Source of the DNA: Dehalococcoidia bacterium
Lineage (GTDB): Bacteria; Chloroflexota; Dehalococcoidia; Lucifugimonadales; UBA3495
Reading direction: 5' to 3'
Assembly (NCBI GenBank): GCA_022823505.1
Contig: JAJEIA010000106.1
Span: forward strand, 1 to 54,955
Length of the DNA: 54,955 bases
The translations under genes were made by a program, and so were the position numbers. Below the pieces are notes generated by a model. It did no database searches, was not told where the DNA came from, and saw only the letters and a program-made list of their open reading frames with translations. This document shows, piece by piece, positions 14,671-23,070 of the stretch. Within the stretch, counting starts at the first letter, position 1; each line of letters begins with the position of its first letter.

Positions 14671-16221
14671 ATGACGGAACCGGTTGACGTTATTAAGCCC
14701 GGCAGGGTCTATCTGGTTGGCGCCGGCCCCGGCGACCCGGGGCTGCTGACCGTTAAGGGAGCGCAGGCGTTGGCTACCGCGCAGGTGGTGGTGTACGACC
14801 GGCTGCTGGATCCGTCGTTGGTGGGGTTGGCGCCGGCTTCGGCGGAGCGGGTGTTCGTAGGCAAGGAACGGGGACGCCAGGCGCTGACGCAGACGGAGAT
14901 CAATCAGTTGATCGTGGCGGAAGGGCTGGCCGGCAAGCGAGTGGTGCGGCTCAAGGGCGGCGACCCCTTCGTTTTCGGCCGGGGTGGCGAGGAAGCGCAG
15001 GCCCTGGCGGAGGCGGGTGTCCCGTTTGAGATAGTGCCGGGAGTCACGTCGGCCGTTGCCGCTGCCGCGTACGCCGGCATACCCGTCACCCATCGGGGCG
15101 TGTCCACTGCAGTCACCATCGTCACCGGCAGCGAAGATCCGAGCAAGGGCGAAACCACCACGGACTGGTCGGCGCTGGCCGGGACGGGCGGCACGCTGGT
15201 CACCCTGATGGGCTGGGCTGCTCTGCCGGGAATCGCGGCCACCCTGCAGGCCAACGGCATGGCCGGAGACACGCCGGCCGCCCTGGTGCAGTGGGGCACT
15301 TGGAGCCGGCAGCGGACGGTCACCGGAACACTGGCTGACATCGCCGAGCGAGGTAAAGTCGCCGGAATCGGCGCGCCGGTGGTCGCCATCATCGGTGAGG
15401 TGGCGCGTCTGCGGGAAGAAATCGGCTGGTTCGACCGGCGACCCCTGTGGGGCAAGCGCGTGCTGGTGACGCGTTCGCGGACGCAGGCGTCGAGGCTTAT
15501 TGAGTTGCTCCAGGAACTGGGCGCGGAACCGGTCGAATTGCCGTCCATCGAAATCGGTCCCCTGGACGATTACGACGAGCTTGACAGGGTGCTGACCAGT
15601 GCCGCGGATGTAACCGGGCGATGGATGATATTCGCCAGCGTCAACTCCGTGGAGTACGTGTGGGAACGGCTGCGAGCCCTGGGGAAAGACGCACGGTACT
15701 TCGCCGGCGCGACGGTGGGAGCCATCGGGCCAGCCACGGCGCGGGCGCTGCGTGAGCGCGGCATCGAGCCCGACTTCATACCCCAGCGCTCCGTGTCCGA
15801 GGATGTGATCGCCGAGCTTTCGAGCCGGGACTGGAACGGAAGGTTGGTGTTGCTGCCGGGTTCCGCCATCGGCCGGGACGCGCTGGCTGTCGGCCTGGGC
15901 GACCTGGGAGCCGACGTGAAGCGGGTTCCCGCGTATCGCAACGTGCGGCCGGAAGGCATCGCAGACCGGGCGCGGGCCGCATTTGAGAGGGGTATCGATA
16001 TGGTAACCTTCACTAGTTCGTCGACGGTTCGGAACCTGGTGGACATCCTGGGCGCCGACCGCCATCTGCTGGAATCCAGCGCCATCGCGTGCATCGGGCC
16101 GATCACCTCGGCCACAGCCGAGGAAACGGGGCTGACCGTCGACATCGTAGCCGCGGAGCACAACGTGGAAGGACTGGCCGACGCGCTCGTCAGCCACTTC
16201 TCCAGCCCCACCCGTGTCTAG
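14671..16221 (+). CDS. cobA-hemD: Uroporphyrinogen-III C-methyltransferase / uroporphyrinogen-III synthase fusion
   Basis: A 516-residue bifunctional enzyme. Residues about 10-255 are an SAM-dependent uroporphyrinogen III methyltransferase (VYLVGAGPGDPGLLTVKG, VVVYDRLL, RLKGGDPFVFGRGGEE, VPGVTSA, PVTHRG, TLVTLMG). Residues about 265-510 are uroporphyrinogen III synthase (GKRVLVTRSRTQASRL, FASVNSVEYVWERL, VGAIGPATARAL, FTSSSTVRNLV). The fusion channels hydroxymethylbilane to uroporphyrinogen III and on to precorrin-2, consistent with a siroheme-directed cluster. It starts 15 nt after the HEPN gene. The stop is followed at once by a REP-like hairpin. Confidence 0.95.
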   Translation: MTEPVDVIKPGRVYLVGAGPGDPGLLTVKGAQALATAQVVVYDRLLDPSLVGLAPASAERVFVGKERGRQALTQTEINQLIVAEGLAGKRVVRLKGGDPFVFGRGGEEAQALAEAGVPFEIVPGVTSAVAAAAYAGIPVTHRGVSTAVTIVTGSEDPSKGETTTDWSALAGTGGTLVTLMGWAALPGIAATLQANGMAGDTPAALVQWGTWSRQRTVTGTLADIAERGKVAGIGAPVVAIIGEVARLREEIGWFDRRPLWGKRVLVTRSRTQASRLIELLQELGAEPVELPSIEIGPLDDYDELDRVLTSAADVTGRWMIFASVNSVEYVWERLRALGKDARYFAGATVGAIGPATARALRERGIEPDFIPQRSVSEDVIAELSSRDWNGRLVLLPGSAIGRDALAVGLGDLGADVKRVPAYRNVRPEGIADRARAAFERGIDMVTFTSSSTVRNLVDILGADRHLLESSAIACIGPITSATAEETGLTVDIVAAEHNVEGLADALVSHFSSPTRV

Positions 16222-16224
16222 TCT

Positions 16225-16250
16225 GGATTCCGGCTTTCGCCGGAATGACG
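16225..16250. repeat. REP-like hairpin repeat
   Basis: Hairpin ATTCCGGC/GCCGGAAT with a TTTC loop, flanked by GG and GACGG. Two more diverged copies lie near 44902-44927 and 44978-45005. It lies just after the cobA-hemD stop and could fold in the mRNA between this gene and hemB. Confidence 0.65.
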
Positions 16251-16271
16251 GAAAATTGAAGGAGGGACGTC

Positions 16272-17255
16272 ATGCTGAAGCACCCAGATCTGCGCATGCG
16301 CCGGTTGCGGGAGAAAGCCCCCGTTCGGGAGATGGTGCGCGAGACCCGCATCAGCGCCGCCAATTTCATCTACCCGATGTTCGTGACCCACGGCGAGAAC
16401 GTCCGGGAGGAGATCGAGCCCATGCCCGGGTGCTATCACACGTCGATCGACCGCCTGGGTGAGGAGATCGACGAGGTGGTCGAGTTGGGCATCCCATCGG
16501 TGCTGCTGTTCGGGTTGCCGCCGGAAAAGGACGGTGTGGGCAGCGGCGCCTACGATCCCGAGGGGATTATCCAGGAGGCCACCCGCACCATCAAGGAGCG
16601 CGCCCCCGGCCTGATGGTCATCGGCGACGTATGCCTGTGCGAGTACACCGACCACGGCCATTGCGGAGTCATCGACGGCGAGCGCATCGACAACGACGCC
16701 ACACTGGAACTGCTGGCGCGGTCCGCCCTGACCCAGGTGCAGGCCGGCGCCGACATGGTCGCGCCATCTTCCATGATGGACGGGCAGGTGCGGGCCATCC
16801 GGGAAATACTGGACGCCCATGGGTACGACGACACTCCCATCATGGGCTACGCGGCCAAGTACGCCTCGTCGTTCTACGGTCCCTTCAGGGTCGCCGCCGA
16901 CTCCACGCCGCAGTTCGGAGACCGCCGCAGCTACCAGATGGACCCGGCCAACCGCCGCATGGCCATGCGGGAGATCGAGTCGGACATCGCCGAGGGCGCG
17001 GACATCGTGATGGTCAAGCCGGCCATGGCGTACATGGACGTGATCAAGGAGGCGCGGGAGCGGTACGACTATCCGCTGGCGGCGTACAACGTGAGCGGCG
17101 AGTACTCCATGGTGAAAGCCGCGTCGCGGGCCGGCTGGATCGACGAAAAACCGGTCACACTGGAACTGCTGACGGCGATCCGTCGAGCGGGAGCGGACAT
17201 CCTGATCTCCTATCATGCCAAGGAAGTTGCCCGTTGGCTGCAGGGCCAGGAGTAG
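16272..17255 (+). CDS. hemB: Porphobilinogen synthase (delta-aminolevulinate dehydratase)
   Basis: Condenses two 5-aminolevulinate molecules to porphobilinogen. 327 residues, normal length. The catalytic zinc cysteines are Cys121, Cys123 and Cys131 in DVCLCEYTDHGHCG, so this is the zinc-type enzyme; the Schiff-base lysines are Lys196 (YAAKYASSF) and Lys249 (VMVKPAMAYMD). The ATG has GAAGGAGGG upstream. It follows cobA-hemD by 50 nt with only a REP-like hairpin between, and is followed by a promoter for the cupin gene. Confidence 0.97.
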   Translation: MLKHPDLRMRRLREKAPVREMVRETRISAANFIYPMFVTHGENVREEIEPMPGCYHTSIDRLGEEIDEVVELGIPSVLLFGLPPEKDGVGSGAYDPEGIIQEATRTIKERAPGLMVIGDVCLCEYTDHGHCGVIDGERIDNDATLELLARSALTQVQAGADMVAPSSMMDGQVRAIREILDAHGYDDTPIMGYAAKYASSFYGPFRVAADSTPQFGDRRSYQMDPANRRMAMREIESDIAEGADIVMVKPAMAYMDVIKEARERYDYPLAAYNVSGEYSMVKAASRAGWIDEKPVTLELLTAIRRAGADILISYHAKEVARWLQGQE

Positions 17256-17292
17256 TGTCGCGGTCAACCGCCAACTGGGAAGAGACCGGACG

Positions 17293-17321
17293 TTGACACG
17301 CCCCGTCATCCGCTACACAAT
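17293..17321 (+). promoter_or_regulatory. Promoter of the cysteine-dioxygenase-like gene
   Basis: TTGACA (17293-17298), a 17-nt spacer and CACAAT (17316-17321, 4/6). The leader would be about 32 nt with a GGGAGG ribosome-binding site. Confidence 0.55.
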
Positions 17322-17359
17322 GAATCGCAGCAAGACACTGCATTCATGGGAGGTTCGAT

Positions 17360-17932
17360 ATGACGCAAACCGCTTCCTACACGGTCGACGCATTCATCGA
17401 CGACGTGCGCGAGATTTTTGACACCACGCAGGACGCCTTGGCTCAGGCATCCGGCGTCGCCAAGCACATGGAGCGCCTGCTGGCCACCCCCGGTTGGCTG
17501 GAGGAGCGGCTGGAACTCCCCGACGAGGGTGGATACGGCCGGTATGACCTGCACCTGGACGAGGACTACGGGCACCCGGGCGGCGGGTTCTGGCTGATGG
17601 CGTCGGTGCAAAAGCCGGACCAGGACAACCTGCCTCACGACCACGGTGCGGCCTGGGTGGTCTACGGCGTGTACGACGGCGCGATCAAGCAGACCAAGTG
17701 GCGCTGGTTCTATCCTGGCGAGGGCGTTGATTCGGTGCAGATCCAGGAGACTGGCGACTTCGTCCAGGAGGACGGCAAGGTAGCCTTCTTCCTGCCCGGC
17801 GAGATCCACAACACGCTGAACGTGACCGGCGATCGCGCGGTGGTGGTCCGACTGGAATCGCAGAAGCTGGACCGCGTGACCCGCTACCAGTACAACCCGG
17901 ACGAGGGCACCATGGTGGTGATGGACCGCTAG
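17360..17932 (+). CDS. Cupin protein, cysteine-dioxygenase-like
   Basis: A 190-residue protein with a cysteine dioxygenase/3-mercaptopropionate dioxygenase-like cupin fold. Metal ligands are suggested by HDHGAAWVVYGVYDG (about residue 93, family pattern HxH...) and the C-terminal GEIHNTLN histidine. These non-heme iron enzymes oxidise thiols or related small molecules. The substrate cannot be assigned. It has its own promoter and GGGAGG ribosome-binding site, and sits inside the tetrapyrrole cluster between hemB and hicAB without an obvious biochemical link. Confidence 0.75.
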   Translation: MTQTASYTVDAFIDDVREIFDTTQDALAQASGVAKHMERLLATPGWLEERLELPDEGGYGRYDLHLDEDYGHPGGGFWLMASVQKPDQDNLPHDHGAAWVVYGVYDGAIKQTKWRWFYPGEGVDSVQIQETGDFVQEDGKVAFFLPGEIHNTLNVTGDRAVVVRLESQKLDRVTRYQYNPDEGTMVVMDR

Positions 17933-17972
17933 CATCATATCGTTGCCGCTACAGGCAAACGCAATATGCGCA

Positions 17973-17998
17973 GGAACGGCTCCAATCGGGGCCGTTCC
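17973..17998. terminator. Hairpin after cupin gene
   Basis: Perfect 8-bp stem GGAACGGC/GCCGTTCC with a 10-nt loop, 40 nt after the cupin stop and just before hicA. No T tract follows, so it may slow rather than stop transcription, or affect hicA translation. Confidence 0.45.
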
Positions 17999-18003
17999 GG
18001 GCA

Positions 18004-18279
18004 TTGACGCCCTGGCGTGCTGAGTTGAGGCAGTACGATGGTCGCTACGACCAGTTGAGGCGGCGCATCCTTACCGGGCAGTCGGATGCCAACATTCGGT
18101 TTGACGACCTGCGCGGGCTGTTGATCCGAATGGGGTTTGTGGAGCGAACACGCGGAAGCCACCACATATTCCGCAAAGAGGGTGTCGTTGAACGGTTGAA
18201 CCTGCAGAGGGATGGCGGCGATGCCAAACCGTATCAAGTCAGACAGGTACGCCAGGTAATTCTCAAATACGGACTGTGA
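18004..18279 (+). CDS. hicA: HicA-type toxin
   Basis: A protein of up to 91 residues ending in the HicA double-stranded-RNA-binding-like fold: LRGLLIRMGFVERTRGSHHIFRKEG, with the catalytic His in GSHHIF, and a C-terminal VRQVRQVILKYGL helix. HicA toxins cleave mRNA and are neutralised by HicB. The N-terminus resembles the longer HicA subgroup. The frame has only TTG starts (18004 or 18025) and neither has a clear ribosome-binding site, so the start is uncertain. hicB follows after 8 nt. Confidence 0.83.
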   Translation: MTPWRAELRQYDGRYDQLRRRILTGQSDANIRFDDLRGLLIRMGFVERTRGSHHIFRKEGVVERLNLQRDGGDAKPYQVRQVRQVILKYGL

Positions 18280-18287
18280 GGGCGGCT

Positions 18288-18500
18288 GTGTACAAGTACG
18301 AGATCATCCTCTACTGGAGCGATGCTGACGGCGATTTTATTGCGGAAGTCCCGCAACTCCCGGGTTGCGCTGCGCACGGCCATACTCAAGAGGCCGCGCT
18401 CAAGAGTGTCAATGATGCGATCAGTCTATGGATTGACACCGCGCGAGAATTCAACGATCCGATACCGGAACCTAAGGGTGAACGCCTGATGCTGGCGTGA
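18288..18500 (+). CDS. hicB: HicB-type antitoxin
   Basis: A 70-residue partially degraded RNase-H-fold antitoxin: [21 protein letters not shown] followed by [17 protein letters not shown]. The GTG is chosen because GAGGG lies 5 nt upstream; a GTG four codons earlier overlaps the hicA stop. There is no C-terminal HTH or RHH extension, so DNA binding by this short HicB is doubtful. Its stop codon is about 35 nt from the hemL start and overlaps a possible upstream GTG of hemL. Confidence 0.83.
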   Translation: MYKYEIILYWSDADGDFIAEVPQLPGCAAHGHTQEAALKSVNDAISLWIDTAREFNDPIPEPKGERLMLA

Positions 18501-18535
18501 ACGTAACTTATCCACGCGCCGAGGAGACATCCACA

Positions 18536-19822
18536 ATGCAGCAAGGCAGGTCCCAGCAGCTTTTCGAACAGGCGCAGCGGGTGATCCCCGGTGGGGTCAA
18601 CAGCCCGGTGCGATCCTTCCGGGCGGTGGAAGGCACGCCGCCGTTCATCGCGCGCGGCGCCGGCGCCCACGTGTGGGACGTGGACGGCAACGAGTACATC
18701 GACTACCTGGGATCCTGGGGCCCCCTGGCCTTGGGCCACGCGCATCCCGCGGTAGTGGAGGCAGTGCAGCGGGCCGCGGCGGACGGCACCTCCTTCGGGG
18801 CGCCGGTGGAGCAGGAGGTGGAGATGGCCGAGATGATCTGCGCCGCCCTGCCCTCCGTGGACCAGGTAAGGCTGGTCAACTCGGGAACCGAGGCGTGCAT
18901 GACCGCGCTTCGCCTGGCCCGGGCCTACACCGGTCGATCCAAGATCGTCAAGTTCGCCGGCAACTACCACGGCCACGCCGACGGGTTGCTCGTGGCCGCC
19001 GGCTCCGGCGCGCTCACCCACGGGGTCCCCACCAGTGCCGGCGTTCCGGAAGCCTACGCCGCCGAGACCCTGATCGCCACGTTCAACGAGATCGCTTCAG
19101 TGGAGGGCCTGTTCGACGCCTGGCCCAACGACATCGCGGCCGTAATCGTCGAACCGGTGGCGGGCAACATGGGCGTGGTTCCGCCGGCCGCAGGGTTCCT
19201 GGAGGGATTGCGCAGCGTCACCGAGGCCAACGGCGCCCTGCTCATCTTCGACGAGGTTATCACCGGTTTCCGCGTGGCCTACGGCGGCGCGCAGACGCTC
19301 TACGGTGTCACACCCGACATCACGACCATGGGCAAGATCATCGGTGGCGGGCTGCCCGTGGGGGCATACGGTGGCCGCAGCGAAGTCATGCAGCAGGTGG
19401 CGCCCCTCGGCCCGATGTACCAGGCCGGCACGCTGTCCGGCAACCCGCTGGCCGCCGCCGCCGGCGTGGCGACACTAACCGAACTGGGACGCCCGGGCGT
19501 GTACGATCAGCTGGAAGCAACGGCGGTGCGCCTGACCGACGGGGTCCGCGCGGCGTTCGCCCGCGCGGAGGTTCCGTCCACCATCAACCGCGTGGCGTCG
19601 ATGTTCACCGGCTTCTTCAACGCCGGGCCGGTATCGGCGCTGGCCGAGGTGGAACAATCGGACACCGCGGCCTACGGGCGTTACATGCACGCGCTGCTGG
19701 ACCGCGGCGTGTACATTGCGCCTTCCCAGTTCGAGGCCGGGTTCGTCTCAATCGCCCACACGAGCGAAGACATCGACCGGACGATTGAGGTCGTGGGCGA
19801 CGCGCTGGCGGCGATGGGTTAG
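18536..19822 (+). CDS. hemL: Glutamate-1-semialdehyde 2,1-aminomutase
   Basis: PLP enzyme that makes 5-aminolevulinate from the HemA product. 428 residues, matching the family. The PLP-binding Lys267 is in [33 protein letters not shown] is the N-terminal signature; [12 protein letters not shown] contains the PLP-interacting Asp. The ATG is preceded by GAGGAGA. A GTG overlapping the hicB stop would add 13 non-family residues. It completes the glutamate-to-porphobilinogen steps with hemA and hemB, though separated from them by the cupin and hicAB. Confidence 0.97.
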   Translation: MQQGRSQQLFEQAQRVIPGGVNSPVRSFRAVEGTPPFIARGAGAHVWDVDGNEYIDYLGSWGPLALGHAHPAVVEAVQRAAADGTSFGAPVEQEVEMAEMICAALPSVDQVRLVNSGTEACMTALRLARAYTGRSKIVKFAGNYHGHADGLLVAAGSGALTHGVPTSAGVPEAYAAETLIATFNEIASVEGLFDAWPNDIAAVIVEPVAGNMGVVPPAAGFLEGLRSVTEANGALLIFDEVITGFRVAYGGAQTLYGVTPDITTMGKIIGGGLPVGAYGGRSEVMQQVAPLGPMYQAGTLSGNPLAAAAGVATLTELGRPGVYDQLEATAVRLTDGVRAAFARAEVPSTINRVASMFTGFFNAGPVSALAEVEQSDTAAYGRYMHALLDRGVYIAPSQFEAGFVSIAHTSEDIDRTIEVVGDALAAMG

Positions 19823-19848
19823 TCGGTCTCCACACTGGAGATTGCATG

Positions 19849-19885
19849 TAGGGGCGGATATTTGTTCGCCCCTATGGGTTTTTCG
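19849..19885. terminator. TAGGGGCG palindrome with T tract after hemL
   Basis: Inverted repeat TAGGGGCG (19849-19856) and CGCCCCTA (19867-19874), then TGGGTTTTT. It belongs to the palindrome family also present at 22043, 38817 and (half copy) 50513. The T run suggests it terminates hemL transcription; recQ starts only 2 nt later. Confidence 0.6.
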
Positions 19886-19886
19886 C

Positions 19887-22046
19887 ATGACCACGACAAA
19901 CATACTGGCGCTGCTCAAGCAGCATTTCGGCTACGACGAGTTCCGGCCGGGTCAGGAGGCGATCATCTCCAACGCGCTGGCCGGTCAGCACGGGTTGGTG
20001 GTGATGCCCACCGGTGGCGGCAAGTCGCTCTGCTACCAGTTGCCGGCGCTGGCGACGGGCGGCGTGACCCTGGTGATCTCTCCCCTGATCGCGCTGATGA
20101 AGGACCAGGTGGACGCCCTGCGGGCCAACGGCATATCAGCCGAATTCCTCAACAGCACCTTGGACAACCGGACCGCCGCCCAGGTGGAACGCCGGGCGCA
20201 GGCCGGAGGGGTCCGACTGCTCTACGTCGCGCCGGAACGGGTGGCCATGTCCGGTTTCCGGCGGTTCCTGGGTACGTTGGACCTGCGGATGATCGCCATC
20301 GACGAAGCGCACTGCATCAGCGAGTGGGGGCACGATTTCCGGCCCGACTACCGTGCCCTGGCGGAGCTGCGGGAACTGTTCCCCCAGGTTCCGGTGATGG
20401 CGCTGACGGCCACCGCCACGGAACGGGTGCGGCGGGACATCGTGGACCAACTGCGTCTGGATGACTGTCGCCGGTTCGTATCGGGCTTCGACCGGCCCAA
20501 CCTTACCTACCGTGTTGAGCCGGGCGCCGGCGCCTGGGAATCTCTGTTGGATCTGTTGGAGGAGCGCAAGGGTCAACCCGCTATCGTGTACTGCTTCTCC
20601 CGCCGGGATACCGAGGACCTGGCGGCCAGGCTCACGAGCCACGGGCATGAGGCGGCAGCCTACCACGCCGGGTTGAACGCTGACACCCGCCGGTCTACCC
20701 AGGAGCGATTCATCGACGGCGACGTGCCCATCGTGGCCGCCACCATCGCGTTTGGCATGGGGATCGACAAGCCGAACATCCGGTTGGTGGTCCACTACAC
20801 GTTGCCGAAATCCATTGAGAGCTACTACCAGGAAACGGGTCGGGCCGGTCGCGACGGGCTGCCCAGCGACTGCGTGCTGTTCTTCAACGAGGGCGACCGG
20901 GCGAAGCAGCAATACTTCATCCAGGAAATGACCGGCGACGCCCGCGCCACGGCGGAACGTCAGCTGCAGCAGATGGTCGAATACTGCCGGCTGAGCACCT
21001 GCCGGCGGAAGTACTTGCTCGGCTACTTCGGCGATTCCGGCGTTGGGGACCCATGCGGCAATTGCGACGTGTGCCTGGCGGAGCGGCAGTCGGTGGATGT
21101 CACGGTGGTGGCCCAGAAGCTGCTGTCGGCGGTGATACGCACCGGAGAGCGTTTTGGCGCCGCGCACGTTTGTGACGTTCTGCTCGGACGCAATCTGAAG
21201 CGCATCCGAGAGCTGGAGCACAACAAGCTCAGCGTGTTCGGCATCGTGGAAGACTACGACCGCCACGGGTTGCGTCGTATCACGGACGGATTGGTTGAGC
21301 GAGGGCTGCTGGCAAAGGCCGACGGACAGTACCCGACCGTCAGCGTTACGGAATCCGGGCGGAAGTGGCTGCGTGGAAATGACAAATTGAAGCTCGAGCT
21401 GCCAGTGCAAAAAACCACCACGCGAACGGAACGTGTCCGGGCTTCAAACGCCAGAACCGACGACGCTCCCGACGCGGACCTGTTCGATCAACTGCGGGCT
21501 GTGCGTCGCCGGTTGGCCGATGAGGAAAACGTACCCGCGTTTGTCGTATTCGGCGACGCTACCCTAAAGGGTTTGGCGGCGTCCAAGCCAGTCACGCCGG
21601 AGGCCATGTTGCGGGTTTCGGGCGTGGGGCCAGCGAAATTGGCGCGGTACGGAGAGGAGTTCCTTGCCGTCATATCAGGGTATATCGACGGTTTGCAGTC
21701 GCGTTCAGGAAAGGCGGACGGTGTGACTGACAGACCGCGGCCCGGTGGATCCCATGGTCAAACTCTCTTGCTATTGCAACAAGGAATGAGCATCGCCGCA
21801 ATTGCGGCGCAGCGCGGTTTGACCCGGGGGACCATCGTGGCCCACCTGGAGCGGATCAAAGCAGCCGGGGGCGAGTTTGACGTATCGCCATTGCTACCGC
21901 CGCCTGATAAAACAAACCGGATAAGAGCAGCGCTGACGAGTTCGGAGGACGGGCGGTTGGGCCCAGTCAAAGAAAAGTTGGGTGACGATTGTTCTTACGA
22001 AGAAATCCGCCTGGTGCGGCTCGTATGGGAAGATGGAAAACAGTAG
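19887..22046 (+). CDS. recQ: ATP-dependent DNA helicase RecQ
   Basis: A 719-residue 3-prime to 5-prime DNA helicase. Order: DEAH helicase core with PTGGGKS (41-47) and DEAH (139-142, IDEAHCISEWGHDF); second RecA domain with QETGRAGRDG; zinc-binding region with four cysteines (CRLSTCRR... CGNCDVC); winged helix (RQC); HRDC domain; then a C-terminal HTH_40 segment with LLQQGMSIAAIAAQRGL. The ATG gives the family start TTTNILALLKQHFGYDEFRPGQ. The TAG stop lies inside a perfect 28-bp palindrome. Acts in recombination repair. Confidence 0.96.
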   Translation: MTTTNILALLKQHFGYDEFRPGQEAIISNALAGQHGLVVMPTGGGKSLCYQLPALATGGVTLVISPLIALMKDQVDALRANGISAEFLNSTLDNRTAAQVERRAQAGGVRLLYVAPERVAMSGFRRFLGTLDLRMIAIDEAHCISEWGHDFRPDYRALAELRELFPQVPVMALTATATERVRRDIVDQLRLDDCRRFVSGFDRPNLTYRVEPGAGAWESLLDLLEERKGQPAIVYCFSRRDTEDLAARLTSHGHEAAAYHAGLNADTRRSTQERFIDGDVPIVAATIAFGMGIDKPNIRLVVHYTLPKSIESYYQETGRAGRDGLPSDCVLFFNEGDRAKQQYFIQEMTGDARATAERQLQQMVEYCRLSTCRRKYLLGYFGDSGVGDPCGNCDVCLAERQSVDVTVVAQKLLSAVIRTGERFGAAHVCDVLLGRNLKRIRELEHNKLSVFGIVEDYDRHGLRRITDGLVERGLLAKADGQYPTVSVTESGRKWLRGNDKLKLELPVQKTTTRTERVRASNARTDDAPDADLFDQLRAVRRRLADEENVPAFVVFGDATLKGLAASKPVTPEAMLRVSGVGPAKLARYGEEFLAVISGYIDGLQSRSGKADGVTDRPRPGGSHGQTLLLLQQGMSIAAIAAQRGLTRGTIVAHLERIKAAGGEFDVSPLLPPPDKTNRIRAALTSSEDGRLGPVKEKLGDDCSYEEIRLVRLVWEDGKQ

Positions 22047-22070
22047 GGGCGAATGATCATTCGCCCCTAC
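22043..22070. terminator. Perfect 28-bp palindrome between recQ and sodN
   Basis: The half-site GTAGGGGCGAATGA is followed directly by its exact reverse complement. It includes the recQ TAG stop and separates convergent recQ and sodN, so it could end transcripts from both sides. It is the most intact member of the local palindrome family. Confidence 0.65.
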
Positions 22071-22095
22071 ACGCAGTCGCTGTGTGGCCCGTAGC

Positions 22096-22566
22096 CTAGG
22101 TGCCGTAGCGGGCGGCGGCGTTGGGGTCGCTGTACTCGACGTTCTTGGTGGACCAGAAGGCGGTGGCGATGTCGTCGCAGGCGGCGACCAGCGCCTCGGC
22201 GTTCTCCATGCTGACGGTCTGCTTGCACTGGCCGGCCAGCTTGAGGGCGGCGTTGAACTTGCCCGCGATCTCGTTGGCGTCGGTGCCGGGCCAGGCGTAG
22301 TCGGCCCAGAGGATGCGGAGCTCTTCCTTGCACTTCTCGGCGTGCTCTTCCTTGACGGTGACGTAACGCGAGAAGGTGTTGGCGAAGGACTGGCGGTCGG
22401 CGGCCGGCGCGCCAGGCTGCGGGGCCTCCAGGTTCTGCATGCGGAGGACCATCTTCTGCACGGTCTGGGCGGCCATCTTGGCCACGATGGGGTCGTAGAT
22501 CCCGCAGGGGATATCGCAGTGGGCGTGAGCCGTGCGAGGCTTCAGGGCGGCGATGGGATTGAACAT
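22096..22566 (-). CDS. sodN: Nickel superoxide dismutase
   Basis: A 156-residue Ni-SOD precursor. The nickel hook HCDIPCGIYDP starts at residue 16; the 15-residue leader MFNPIAALKPRTAHA must be cleaved to expose His16 as the N-terminal nickel ligand. The rest is the four-helix bundle (YVTVKEEHAEKCKEELRILW, DYAWPGTDANEIAGKFN). AAGGAG precedes the ATG. Ni-SOD disproportionates superoxide and is common in marine bacteria. The maturation protease SodX, usually adjacent, is not in the window. It is convergent with recQ across a palindrome. Confidence 0.95.
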   Translation of the reverse strand: MFNPIAALKPRTAHAHCDIPCGIYDPIVAKMAAQTVQKMVLRMQNLEAPQPGAPAADRQSFANTFSRYVTVKEEHAEKCKEELRILWADYAWPGTDANEIAGKFNAALKLAGQCKQTVSMENAEALVAACDDIATAFWSTKNVEYSDPNAAARYGT

Positions 22567-22639
22567 CGTGTGCAGTCTCCTTTCGGGTGATGACAAGGTG
22601 GGACGAATAACCGTCATGGACGGCGCAATTTCGGCAAAA

Positions 22640-22668
22640 ATGCTAGCGCACTTTGGCAGTAGGCGCAA
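22640..22668 (-). promoter_or_regulatory. Possible sodN promoter
   Basis: On the minus strand: TTGCGC (22668-22663), a 17-nt spacer, TAGCAT (22645-22640). The -35 match is weak (3/6). The leader would be about 70 nt. Confidence 0.35.
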
Positions 22669-22695
22669 GGGCGGGCCAGGGCAGTATGGATCGCG

Positions 22696-23070
22696 CTACG
22701 CGCTACGCGGCAGCACGTTCACGGAGCCGCCGTCCCAGAACTGCACCGTCAGTTGACTTTCCCAAAGCAGACTGGTTCCCACCAGGATCTCCGATTGCGT
22801 TTGCAGCAGGCGAATTGGCAGGCGGTTGCCAAACCACCATACGGATGCTGCGTAAGAGTCGAAGTGTTCCCATTGTTCGGTGGCTACGCGCATTTCGACT
22901 TCGCTTACCCATGTCAGTCCCAAACTCTGCACTAAACGGAAAGGTAAGGCCAGATGGTAATCGAAGCCGGTGTCTATGATAGCTTCAATTCGCCTGAGTC
23001 GGCCCTGATAATCAAATATATCAATGGGAATAACCACCTCGTGGTGTTCGTTGACCTGCCCGATGGTCAT
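22696..23070 (-). CDS. Retropepsin-like aspartyl protease domain protein
   Basis: A 124-residue single-domain clan AA aspartic-protease-like protein. The catalytic-type motif is AIIDTGFDYHLALP, and the C-terminal strand pattern EILVGTSLLWESQLTVQFWDGG matches the family (ILxGxxLL...GG). Retropepsin-like proteins work as homodimers, so one DTG per chain is expected. The ATG overlaps the stop of the upstream small gene as ATGA, and the two form a tight pair. The substrate is unknown; a processed partner or regulatory protein is possible. Confidence 0.75.
   Translation of the reverse strand: MTIGQVNEHHEVVIPIDIFDYQGRLRRIEAIIDTGFDYHLALPFRLVQSLGLTWVSEVEMRVATEQWEHFDSYAASVWWFGNRLPIRLLQTQSEILVGTSLLWESQLTVQFWDGGSVNVLPRSA

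Noticed and set aside
14656-16197. A 513-codon frame antisense to cobA-hemD
   Set aside because: Shadow frame: the plus strand encodes a clear two-domain enzyme, and the antisense translation has no family features. The same applies to other long antisense frames, for example opposite ilvD, recQ, tldD and the amidases.
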